Assembly: GCF_000255705.1 (NCBI RefSeq)
Contig: NZ_JH636443.1
Location: 149,524 to 213,523 of the forward strand
Direction of reading: 5' to 3'
Length of the DNA stretch: 64,000 bases
Origin: Zavarzinella formosa DSM 19928
GTDB taxonomy: Bacteria; Planctomycetota; Planctomycetia; Gemmatales; Gemmataceae
The notes beneath the pieces are model-generated. The model saw nothing but the letters and a program-made list of their open reading frames with translations. It did not search any database and was not told the DNA's origin. The position numbers and the translations under genes were made by a program. Shown here piece by piece: positions 26,830-34,540 of this stretch; positions within the stretch are counted from its first letter, which is position 1; each line of letters starts with the position of its first letter.

Positions 26830-29568
26830 ATGCCCTCGCCTCGTCTTGTTCGCCTTTGTTGCGTTGCGGGTTTATGTCTCGTTTTCCTCGCCAATCGTGA
26901 ACCGGCGCGGGGTGAGGATGGGAAAAACAAATCACCGCAGCCGGTTGATTTCGAGCGTCTGGCCGAAGTGTTTTCGCCGCCGGGAACGCCGGATGTGAAG
27001 GACAAACCGTGGGTGAAAATCAGCGTCGGACCGGCGAAGCACGAATCCGAACGGATCGGCTGGCTTGTCAAGAAAGGTGAAAAGGAAATCACTCTTCTTG
27101 ATCGAGAAGGCGATGTTTATCAATTGCGGATGCCAATGCCTGATGAAAAACGCCCGGAGATCAAGAAAGATGAGAAGGGACAATTTTCATTAGCGGATAT
27201 CTGGAATGCCGACCGATCCGTTGCGTGGCAAATCGAACCACAGGATTTCTCTGTCGCCTGCAAAAAGCTCCTTGATGATGGCCCGCCCAAGGACCAGGAA
27301 AACGAGGCCAGATTCGGATTCGTTGACGGGCGGTCCCAACTTGCGGTTCAGGCGGCCCGGTACGCCCATTTTGCCAGTCAAACGGGACGCAAGGAACTCG
27401 CCGCCGAACTTTACAACCATGCCCGCAAAGCGCACACGACCTATTCGGACCAATACGTTCGAGACGATGAACGTATTGCCGAACTCCACCGCTTCGTGGG
27501 CGGGCAGCTTGCCACCCAACTTCGTAACAACGCGATCTATGCAGGGCACGGCAGCCTTTCCCGCAAGGAACTTCAGAAGCGGTGGGAAACCATCGCGGCT
27601 ATTCCTCACCACCAATACCGTGACGAAGCAAAGGAGATGGCCAAACACTATCAGAGCCTGATTGATGAGGATGCACGTTGGGTCGAACCGACTCCCGCCA
27701 TGCTCGCCAAAATGACGGTCGATCAACGTGTTGCTTATTGGCTATATCGCTTGCGAGATCTGGACATTGGCCAATGGTCCAATCCCGGCCGATGTTATGT
27801 TTTGAGTGAGGCATTTATGACGGACGACCAGGCAAAGAAAATCAATGCCGCCATTGAATTGAAGAAACTTGGCTTCGCCGCCGTCCCTCAACTCATCGCG
27901 CATTTGGACGATGCCCGGCCCACTCGTTGCAAGGGCCACTGGCGAATTTACTCGCCGGACGGGCAACACCTGCTCCGGTATGGCGATTGTTGCCAGCAGA
28001 TCTTTGAGAGCATCACCGGCCGGACAATTTTTGAAGGTGGCCATTATCCGATTCAGGGGGGCAAGGGCAAAGAATCTCGGGAAAATGCCGAGAAATGGTG
28101 GCGGGAGTTTCAGAGCAAGGGCGAAAAGCAAATGCTTGTCGAGGGGGTGGCCAGGGGTGACCGCGACAGTGCTGAACTGGCCGAAAAACTGGTCGGGAAG
28201 TATTCCGAGGCAGCTCTGATGCCAATCATCCAAGGCGCCAAAGCCAGCAAGAAAGCCTGGACGCGATCTCGTTTGGTGTTGGCCGCCGATCAATTGAAAG
28301 ATGAAAAGGTGACGGCCTTTCTCCAAGAAGAGGTGAGCGGGCCTTATTTGGAATCCCGTGTGAAAGCCGCCGCCGCACTGGTTGCCCGCGAAGATTCGAC
28401 AGGCCTCAAGTCTTTGGTCCGCGAATGGAAGCAAATACCGGACAAAGACATCGACTGGCGAGAAGATCGATGGGCCATCATCGGATTGGCCAATGCTCTC
28501 ATCCAAAGCGGCGATCCGGCGACGATCCGACTTCTGGGGGAAGAGATGTCCTTTCTTGAGGGACTCGTCCGATCTTTCGTCGTCAATCAATTGAGGGTCG
28601 TGGAGGATGATCTTCGCAAAAACCCGCTGACAAAAGAGGCCACCGAGGCAATCGAGGATGTTCTCGTCAAAATCATGAGCGACCAAGAACGGGTGCATTC
28701 TTATTCCAGCCGGGCCAACGGCAAATCTGTCAACGAGCCCATGATTGGTGATCTGGCCGCCGAGGCTCTGGCCCAACGCTTGAATCAGCCGAAGCTCTTC
28801 GACATCACAGGACCAATGCAAATTCGCGAACGCCAGCATTTGGAGATCAAAAATATCTGGCTGAAGAAACGCGGCAAAGAACCGGTGCCCGTGCCGGCGC
28901 CGCGTCGAATCACGCCGGCGCCGGAGGCCAGGCTGGAACCGCTTCTGAAGGCGATGCTGGCGGCGAAAACTCCGGCCGAACAAAAGCAGGCTTCGTCAGC
29001 CCTTGCGGAAATTGGATTGCCGGCCCTCCCGGCTGTCCGCAAGCTGTTGGCCTCGCTTAAGCCGGATCACCCGGCGCATGCCGAGGTGAAATCGCTGGCC
29101 GTGCGACTGTCTTTGATCGTTGCCGAGGTTCGTTTTGCGAGCGATTCCGCGAAACCAAATGAGGCCACCCGCGCCCGAGTGGAAGCCTTCCAAGGAAAAA
29201 CGCTGACAGAAGGCACGGTGATGGATTTGCTCAAAGAAACCGCGAGATCGCTTCCGGAGGGATCGCGTGGCCTCAAGATCACGCTGGAACGAATCCCGGA
29301 CGACAGCGGGGTTCTTCTGGTCGTCACGTTGATCGCCGATCGGATTCCTCGCAAGGGATTGTCACCACAGTTGAGTCATGGCAGCCGCGTGATTGTGGGC
29401 GACAAACGCTTGGGTGGCGGCATCAGCGTTTCCGCAGGTTTTGGCGGTCGAAATCTCACGCTGGCCGAGATTGACTGGAGCGAGTTCAACAAGAACCTGC
29501 GAAAGGGGCTGGAAGCGCTGCCTGACCAATATTTGTTGATTCAGGCAGACTGTTCCGAATCGCGTTAA
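26830..29568 (+). CDS. Large secreted HEAT-like repeat protein, function unknown
   Basis: About 912 residues. The N-terminus is a signal sequence (RLVRLCCVAGLCLVFLA); the ATG at 26830 was preferred over the one at 26824 because AAGGAAG then stands at a normal distance. The middle has degenerate alpha-helical repeats, and two blocks (around residues 520-600 and 740-790, the latter with ASSALAEIGLPALPAVRKLL) look like HEAT units. No enzyme motif is visible. It is probably a periplasmic or surface scaffold protein of the kind common in planctomycetes. It converges on the BBP7 gene with 18 bases between stops. Confidence 0.78.
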   Translation: MPSPRLVRLCCVAGLCLVFLANREPARGEDGKNKSPQPVDFERLAEVFSPPGTPDVKDKPWVKISVGPAKHESERIGWLVKKGEKEITLLDREGDVYQLRMPMPDEKRPEIKKDEKGQFSLADIWNADRSVAWQIEPQDFSVACKKLLDDGPPKDQENEARFGFVDGRSQLAVQAARYAHFASQTGRKELAAELYNHARKAHTTYSDQYVRDDERIAELHRFVGGQLATQLRNNAIYAGHGSLSRKELQKRWETIAAIPHHQYRDEAKEMAKHYQSLIDEDARWVEPTPAMLAKMTVDQRVAYWLYRLRDLDIGQWSNPGRCYVLSEAFMTDDQAKKINAAIELKKLGFAAVPQLIAHLDDARPTRCKGHWRIYSPDGQHLLRYGDCCQQIFESITGRTIFEGGHYPIQGGKGKESRENAEKWWREFQSKGEKQMLVEGVARGDRDSAELAEKLVGKYSEAALMPIIQGAKASKKAWTRSRLVLAADQLKDEKVTAFLQEEVSGPYLESRVKAAAALVAREDSTGLKSLVREWKQIPDKDIDWREDRWAIIGLANALIQSGDPATIRLLGEEMSFLEGLVRSFVVNQLRVVEDDLRKNPLTKEATEAIEDVLVKIMSDQERVHSYSSRANGKSVNEPMIGDLAAEALAQRLNQPKLFDITGPMQIRERQHLEIKNIWLKKRGKEPVPVPAPRRITPAPEARLEPLLKAMLAAKTPAEQKQASSALAEIGLPALPAVRKLLASLKPDHPAHAEVKSLAVRLSLIVAEVRFASDSAKPNEATRARVEAFQGKTLTEGTVMDLLKETARSLPEGSRGLKITLERIPDDSGVLLVVTLIADRIPRKGLSPQLSHGSRVIVGDKRLGGGISVSAGFGGRNLTLAEIDWSEFNKNLRKGLEALPDQYLLIQADCSESR

Positions 29569-29586
29569 GCCGGGGACAGCGGCCAA

Positions 29587-30933
29587 TCAATACCGCAGTT
29601 GCAACCCAAGGGTGACGCCGTGGGCCCAGAAGTCCGAGGAGCGGATGATCGGGGCGGGGCGGGCGGGACCGGCGAGGGTGCCGCCGAAGGCTTGCGTGGG
29701 GTTCACGGTCGTGTCGATTTGATTGCCGGGGCGGACCACGTTGCTCCAGTACAGGAAGTCGTAACCGGCGAAGATCCGCAGGAAGGGCAGCACGTCCATC
29801 CCCAACTTGAGGCCGACTTGCGGCACGACGCTGAATTCGCCGTCCGAGAAATGGCCGGAGTTGGTTTGCTGGACGTAGACGCCGTGCGGGAACGTCCCGG
29901 CGGGCGGGGCGTCGCCGGAGGAGATGCCGCGGGCGTCTCGGGATTCAACCGTGCCGCCCAAGGCGACGGTGGCCCGCATGCTGGCGAAGAACCGCCCCTC
30001 GGACACAGCGGCCTGCAAGCCGAGTTGCCCGCCGTAAAACTGATTGCGGGTGCGGAAGTTATCCGTCGCCGTCAGCGAACCGCCGAAGATGGTGTCCGCC
30101 GAGGTGAGGGTTGTGGTCAGGCGTTCGCTGAGATCGAGATAGCGAAAGCCCGCGATCCCCACAACGGAAATGTCTTCTCTACTGGTGAAGGACGTGAGGG
30201 CGTTCCCTTCAAGCCCCCAGAATTGCGTCTCGTCGGTGATGCTCAGCCGGCCGTTGAAACCCACCGTCGAATCGGAAACAACGAACGTTCCCGGCGTGTT
30301 GGTTCCGGCCAGCGTGACCGGCAGATAGAGGCCGTTTCCACCGGCGGAGAACGGCGACTCGCTTTTGTTGCTGAAATAGAGCCCGCCGAACTCCAGTCCG
30401 AGATCATGGGCGGAATCCAGCCAGCCCCCCGCGTTGAACCGGAAACCCCCTTGAGAGCCGTAATCGACGGTGTTGTTGCTCCCGCCATAAATCACGCGGG
30501 TGCCGGGCTGACCCAACGCCCCCGGAATGGGGTCCGCCAGGTTTCCACGGGTGACCAGCGGTGGAACCGGCCCCGGTTTCATCCACCACAGGGCGCTTTC
30601 CGCGCTGGCCCAGATCCGGGGGCCGGTGACAAATTCATCCAGGCAAAGCGGCGAATAAACCGGAACCGGGGGCCTGACCGCCAGGGCCGGGTCCGCGGGC
30701 TTGGATTCGGCGGGGGAGACGACCGCGTCCTCCTCCACTTTCATGCTGGCGGGCTTCACCTCGCCCCCCTTCACTTTCACCTTCGCGTAGGAAGTCGGCG
30801 CCGGACGAAGCGGGGGGGTGTCGGAAACTTTTGCGGGGGGAGCCAGCGCCGGGCCGACCGTCGGGATTTCGGCCTGAACGCCGGCGGTCACGAGCAGGGT
30901 GCAAGCCCCGCCCAACAGGGATCGAACGTTCAT
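29587..30933 (-). CDS. BBP7-family outer-membrane beta-barrel protein
   Basis: A 448-residue exported protein. A signal sequence ending AGVQA is followed by a Pro/Lys-rich linker (residues 20-95), then ASAESALWWMKPGPVPPLVT, the usual opening of the planctomycete BBP7 barrel family. Alternating strand-like segments rich in Gly and aromatics follow, ending in GVTLGLQLRY with the C-terminal aromatic expected for outer-membrane barrels. The ATG at 30933 follows AAGGA at 8 bases. The ligand or cargo is unknown. Confidence 0.87.
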   Translation of the reverse strand: MNVRSLLGGACTLLVTAGVQAEIPTVGPALAPPAKVSDTPPLRPAPTSYAKVKVKGGEVKPASMKVEEDAVVSPAESKPADPALAVRPPVPVYSPLCLDEFVTGPRIWASAESALWWMKPGPVPPLVTRGNLADPIPGALGQPGTRVIYGGSNNTVDYGSQGGFRFNAGGWLDSAHDLGLEFGGLYFSNKSESPFSAGGNGLYLPVTLAGTNTPGTFVVSDSTVGFNGRLSITDETQFWGLEGNALTSFTSREDISVVGIAGFRYLDLSERLTTTLTSADTIFGGSLTATDNFRTRNQFYGGQLGLQAAVSEGRFFASMRATVALGGTVESRDARGISSGDAPPAGTFPHGVYVQQTNSGHFSDGEFSVVPQVGLKLGMDVLPFLRIFAGYDFLYWSNVVRPGNQIDTTVNPTQAFGGTLAGPARPAPIIRSSDFWAHGVTLGLQLRY

Positions 30934-31341
30934 CGACGAATCCTTCGCAGGAGTGAATAATTCGACCGCCGGGGCATGTTCATCAAGATGCGCGAAATGA
31001 CGGCGGGACCGTATATTCAGTCGGCGCGTGTTGGAGCCGGGGTGCCGGGTTTTCCGGCAAAGACATGGGATTTGGCCCTCTCGAATTCCCGACATCAGGG
31101 TCATGCCGGAATCGCCGGGAATGCGGAATGGTCCGTCCGGGTAATTTGTGTCGGTTGCAAGGCCGTCTGGTTGGATGGTCCGGACTTTCAACGGCCATCG
31201 GCTTAAGCGGCGGTCAATCAATGAAGGTGTTTCAGGCTGATTTCAGATGCCCGGACAAGTCCTTTTAACAAACTATTAAGATTTTGATTGTGTTTCGTTT
31301 GCAGGCCGTTTAGAACTTGGTGGTGCCGTTTTTGGACGAGT
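30934..31341. other. Divergent intergenic region, no gene seen
   Basis: About 400 bases between the divergent BBP7 gene and the small secreted protein at 31342. No ORF looks real and there is no strong repeat. The AT-rich end (31265-31300, with TTTTAACAAACTATTAAG) is the most promoter-like stretch for the rightward gene; no defined promoter can be assigned. Confidence 0.5.
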
Positions 31342-31731
31342 ATGTTCTCTCTCTCCCTCACATCTGTCCGTCACAAGCTCATCATCGCCATCGCGGTGCT
31401 GGCCGGGGCGGCGTTCGTGCCCGACAAGGCCGATGCGGGATGCGGTGATTACAACATGCCGGAGATGCCTCCCGGAATCGGCCACCTGGCCGCCAACCAC
31501 GGCCCGGCTCCCGTCAAACCGAAATGCCACGGCCCCGACTGTTCCAAGAAACCGGTCACGCCAGCCCCGCTTCACGAAACTCCCGTTCGGGTTTCGACCG
31601 GGGGAAATGATCTGGCCTGCATTGCTTTTGACACAAACCACCTCGCCATTGTCTCCAGACCGTTCCCAACCGATCAGGCCCTCCTTTCCCCTGTCCGGTT
31701 AACGGACATGATTTACCATCCTCCCCGTTGA
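31342..31731 (+). CDS. Small secreted protein with Cys-rich CHGPDC motif
   Basis: A 129-residue protein with an N-terminal signal sequence (HKLIIAIAVLAGAAFV, cleaved near ADAGC). The mature part has GCGDYNMPEMPPG, a KCHGPDCSKK motif and a Pro-rich segment. I recognise the pattern of short planctomycete exported proteins but no function. Start ATG 31342 follows GGACGAG. It lies 271 bases before the DUF1559 gene, so it is not tightly coupled to it. Confidence 0.7.
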   Translation: MFSLSLTSVRHKLIIAIAVLAGAAFVPDKADAGCGDYNMPEMPPGIGHLAANHGPAPVKPKCHGPDCSKKPVTPAPLHETPVRVSTGGNDLACIAFDTNHLAIVSRPFPTDQALLSPVRLTDMIYHPPR

Positions 31732-32002
31732 TTCCATTCTGCTTACGGGAAACCGCGCGCACAGGGTTCGTTCCGTTTCGCCGTCGTCCGCCCATGCCGG
31801 TTGACTGATTCCCGGCTTCCAATCGTTTACCCATGACATGATTTTCCCCCGACGTGTCCGCGCCGGGAGTGTCCGGGCCGCCCGTCGCGGGGCCAGCTTG
31901 CCGTATGGCGTTTTTCTTCTCGTCTTGTTTTGGTGTCTGTCCGGGGCTACCCGACGGGCAGTCTCTCCATTATTTATTTTTCGTCCTTGAAGGATTCGTT
32001 CC

Positions 32003-32935
32003 ATGTCCACAACCAGAAAAGCCTTCACGCTGATCGAGTTGTTGGTGGTGATTGCGATCATCGCCATCCTCATCGGTTTGTTGCTGCCGGCCGTTCAGAA
32101 GATCCGGGAGGCCGCTAACCGGATGAAATGCACCAATAACCTCAAGCAATTGGGCTTGGGGTTGCATAACCACCATGATTCCGTCGGCGCCTTCCCGGCG
32201 GGGACGGATGCCAAGAGCTATGCCGCGTTTTTCAATCTGCTCCCGTTCATCGAGCAAGGCAATCTGTACAAGTCGTTCGACATCACCCAAAGCCCGAGCG
32301 CGGCGGTGAACCTGCCCTACCGCGCCACGGTGGTGCCGATGTTCCTCTGCCCCTCCGACCCGCGACAGACACTTCCGGGGTTGCCGGGGGTGAACTATCG
32401 CCTGAACCACGGCGTGAGCATCGTCAACAGCTACCCGACATCGGTGAATGCCACCATGCCGCCGAACGACGGCGGTTTCTGGCCCACGACGCCATACGCC
32501 TTTGCGGACATCACCGACGGAACAAGCAACACCGCCGCGCTTAGCGAACACGTCAAGGGAGACCAGACGGACACGGCCTCGTCGGCCGACGGGGACACGT
32601 TCCAACCCGGCACCTATCCCGCCACGCCGGACGAAGCCCTCGCCCAATGCAACGCCATTGACATCACCAATCTCTCGTTCCAAGGCAACTCGGCCGCCGG
32701 CGACTACTGGACCTCCGGCGGGCACACCAGCACCCGCTACTATCATGCGTTTCCCCCCGGAAACCGCTCGTGCATGTATCCGCCGCAACGAATTTCGACG
32801 ACCGCCAACAGCGGGCATTCCAAGGTCGTCAACGTCGCCTTGTTTGATGGCTCCGTTCGCACGGTCCCGTACAGCGTGAACCTGGCGGTGTGGCGGGCGA
32901 TGGGCACCCGCAACGGCGGCGAAACCGCGAACTGA
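32003..32935 (+). CDS. DUF1559 prepilin-like protein
   Basis: A 310-residue protein with a type IV prepilin N-terminus: short basic leader, then [16 protein letters not shown] with Glu at the fifth position after the cleavage point, and the DUF1559 signature [20 protein letters not shown]. The C-terminal H-x9-DG block ([15 protein letters not shown]) is present. Processing by a prepilin peptidase and assembly by a type II secretion or pilus-like machine is expected for the fold; DUF1559 proteins are vastly expanded in planctomycetes and their role is unknown. Start ATG 32003 follows AAGGATT. The next gene is the double AhpD-like protein. Confidence 0.95.
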   Translation: MSTTRKAFTLIELLVVIAIIAILIGLLLPAVQKIREAANRMKCTNNLKQLGLGLHNHHDSVGAFPAGTDAKSYAAFFNLLPFIEQGNLYKSFDITQSPSAAVNLPYRATVVPMFLCPSDPRQTLPGLPGVNYRLNHGVSIVNSYPTSVNATMPPNDGGFWPTTPYAFADITDGTSNTAALSEHVKGDQTDTASSADGDTFQPGTYPATPDEALAQCNAIDITNLSFQGNSAAGDYWTSGGHTSTRYYHAFPPGNRSCMYPPQRISTTANSGHSKVVNVALFDGSVRTVPYSVNLAVWRAMGTRNGGETAN

Positions 32936-33018
32936 TCCCAAGCGAGTGTTCCGTCTGAAACTGATCCGGCGATTGAGACTAGTTTTTGCCAGCATTCATC
33001 ATCCGAGGATTCTCTCCC

Positions 33019-34431
33019 ATGCGCAAACTTTCCATGATCGCCGCCGGTCTGGCCGCTTTTGCAAGCCCGGCCTTCGCGGCCGACGACCCGACGGTTCCCC
33101 GGCCCATCCCCCTGACCCGGCCGGACATGAAAGTCCTGTTGGAAGACATGAAGGCCCGCAAGCCGCGGATTCCGCTTCCCGAACTGACGGCCGAGGAAAA
33201 GGCCAAGATCGGCGAACGCGGTGAACGTGGCGGCGGGGGATACGAAGGCCGCATCCGCGCCCTGTACATGCCGGCCGGTTCCTCGCAGTCGTTCGGCATG
33301 GGCGGCGGCGGCCGGGAAGCGGACCCAAATATTTCGCTGGATTACAAGTTCAAGACGCAGCTTTTCTGGATCGTCTCCCGCACCAACAATTGCCAATACT
33401 GTCTCGGTCATCAAGAGTCGAAACTGCTCGGCGCCGGCATGACCGAGGACGAGATCGCCGCCCTTGACGGCGACTGGTCCGAACATTCCCCGGCCCAGAA
33501 AGCCGCGTATGCCTTTGCCCGCAAGTTCACCTATGAGCCGCACAAACTGTCGGACGCGGACATTGACGAACTTCGCAAGCACTACAAGGATTTGCAGATC
33601 CTTGAAATGATCCTGTCGATGGCCGGCAACAACTCCATCAATCGCTGGAAGGAAGGCGCGGGCGTGCCGCAATCCGCATCCGGTGGCGGCTTCCGCAGCA
33701 AGGATGGCGCCCCGCCGAAGGAAAAAGAACCGGAACCGGCCACGCCGCGCAAGCAAACCTATCTGACCCCAACCTCAGAGGCGTTCAAAAGCAAGGTGAC
33801 GAAAGTTGCCCCTCTCCAGATCAACGAGAAGACCAATCAGCCGACCCAAATGACGGCATGTATCCGTCCGGCCCTCGAACCGCGAGCCGAGACGGAGAAA
33901 TTACTGGCCGCCGCCGCCGCCCGCACTCCCCGGCTGCCGCTGGTGGAGGAAGCCAAGGCCCGCGAAATTCTGGGGGAAACGTGGCCCGCCAAGACTCCGC
34001 TGCCGCAATGGGTCCGGTTGGTGGTCAATTTCAACTCGGGCAAAGGCCGGGTCGCCAGCGAGCGGAGCGCCGTGGAGAAGGGTGATCTGACCCTGCTGTT
34101 GAAGGCCCAAGTGAGCTGGATCATCGCCCGCCAGGATCGCGCGTGGTACGCGACCGGCGAAGCCCAAAAGCGGTTGAAGGCTCTTGGCCAGACCGACGAC
34201 CAGATTTTCGCCCTCGACGGCGACTGGTCCAAGGCCACTCCGGCCGAGCAATCCTTGTACACATTGGCCCGCAAACTGGCCGCCTCCCCGGTTGTCCTGA
34301 CGGATGCCGATGTGGAAAAGGCCTTGAAGCTGACCGGCCCCAAGGAAGTGGTCCAACTGATCAGCTACACGACCAACCGCGCCTCGTTCGACCGCATCAC
34401 GGAAGCGGCCGGGCTGGCCATCGAGAAATGA
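33019..34431 (+). CDS. Exported protein with two AhpD/carboxymuconolactone-decarboxylase-like domains
   Basis: A 470-residue exported protein with a signal peptide ending in ASPAFA. The first AhpD-like domain (about residues 95-230) has an intact CxxC-x2-H redox site, NCQYCLGHQ, with Cys 125, Cys 128 and His 131. The second (about 305-470) keeps the fold pattern (GQTDDQIFALDGDWS, matching GMTEDEIAALDGDWS of the first) but has RAWYATG where the Cys pair should be. Each domain is preceded by an R-x-PR-(I/L)-PL motif. The family includes peroxidase-like AhpD and decarboxylases; for an exported member a thiol-redox role is inferred. ATG 33019 follows GAGGATT. The next gene downstream has the same domains. 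Confidence 0.86.
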   Translation: MRKLSMIAAGLAAFASPAFAADDPTVPRPIPLTRPDMKVLLEDMKARKPRIPLPELTAEEKAKIGERGERGGGGYEGRIRALYMPAGSSQSFGMGGGGREADPNISLDYKFKTQLFWIVSRTNNCQYCLGHQESKLLGAGMTEDEIAALDGDWSEHSPAQKAAYAFARKFTYEPHKLSDADIDELRKHYKDLQILEMILSMAGNNSINRWKEGAGVPQSASGGGFRSKDGAPPKEKEPEPATPRKQTYLTPTSEAFKSKVTKVAPLQINEKTNQPTQMTACIRPALEPRAETEKLLAAAAARTPRLPLVEEAKAREILGETWPAKTPLPQWVRLVVNFNSGKGRVASERSAVEKGDLTLLLKAQVSWIIARQDRAWYATGEAQKRLKALGQTDDQIFALDGDWSKATPAEQSLYTLARKLAASPVVLTDADVEKALKLTGPKEVVQLISYTTNRASFDRITEAAGLAIEK

Positions 34432-34442
34432 CCGTCGCCCCT

Positions 34443-34470
34443 CCCCGGAGCGGCTGACCCCGCTCCGGGG
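34443..34470 (+). terminator. Strong hairpin between the two AhpD-like genes
   Basis: CCCCGGAGCGG (34443-34453) pairs perfectly with CCGCTCCGGGG (34460-34470) around six bases. No U-tract follows (GTTGATTC), so it could attenuate, protect the upstream mRNA end, or terminate with help. Confidence 0.5.
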
Positions 34471-34540
34471 GTTGATTCAATCCCTTCGGTCCATCGTTCA
34501 TTCTCTGTCCTCAAGGCTGGCTATTGAGGAGTCAATCCAC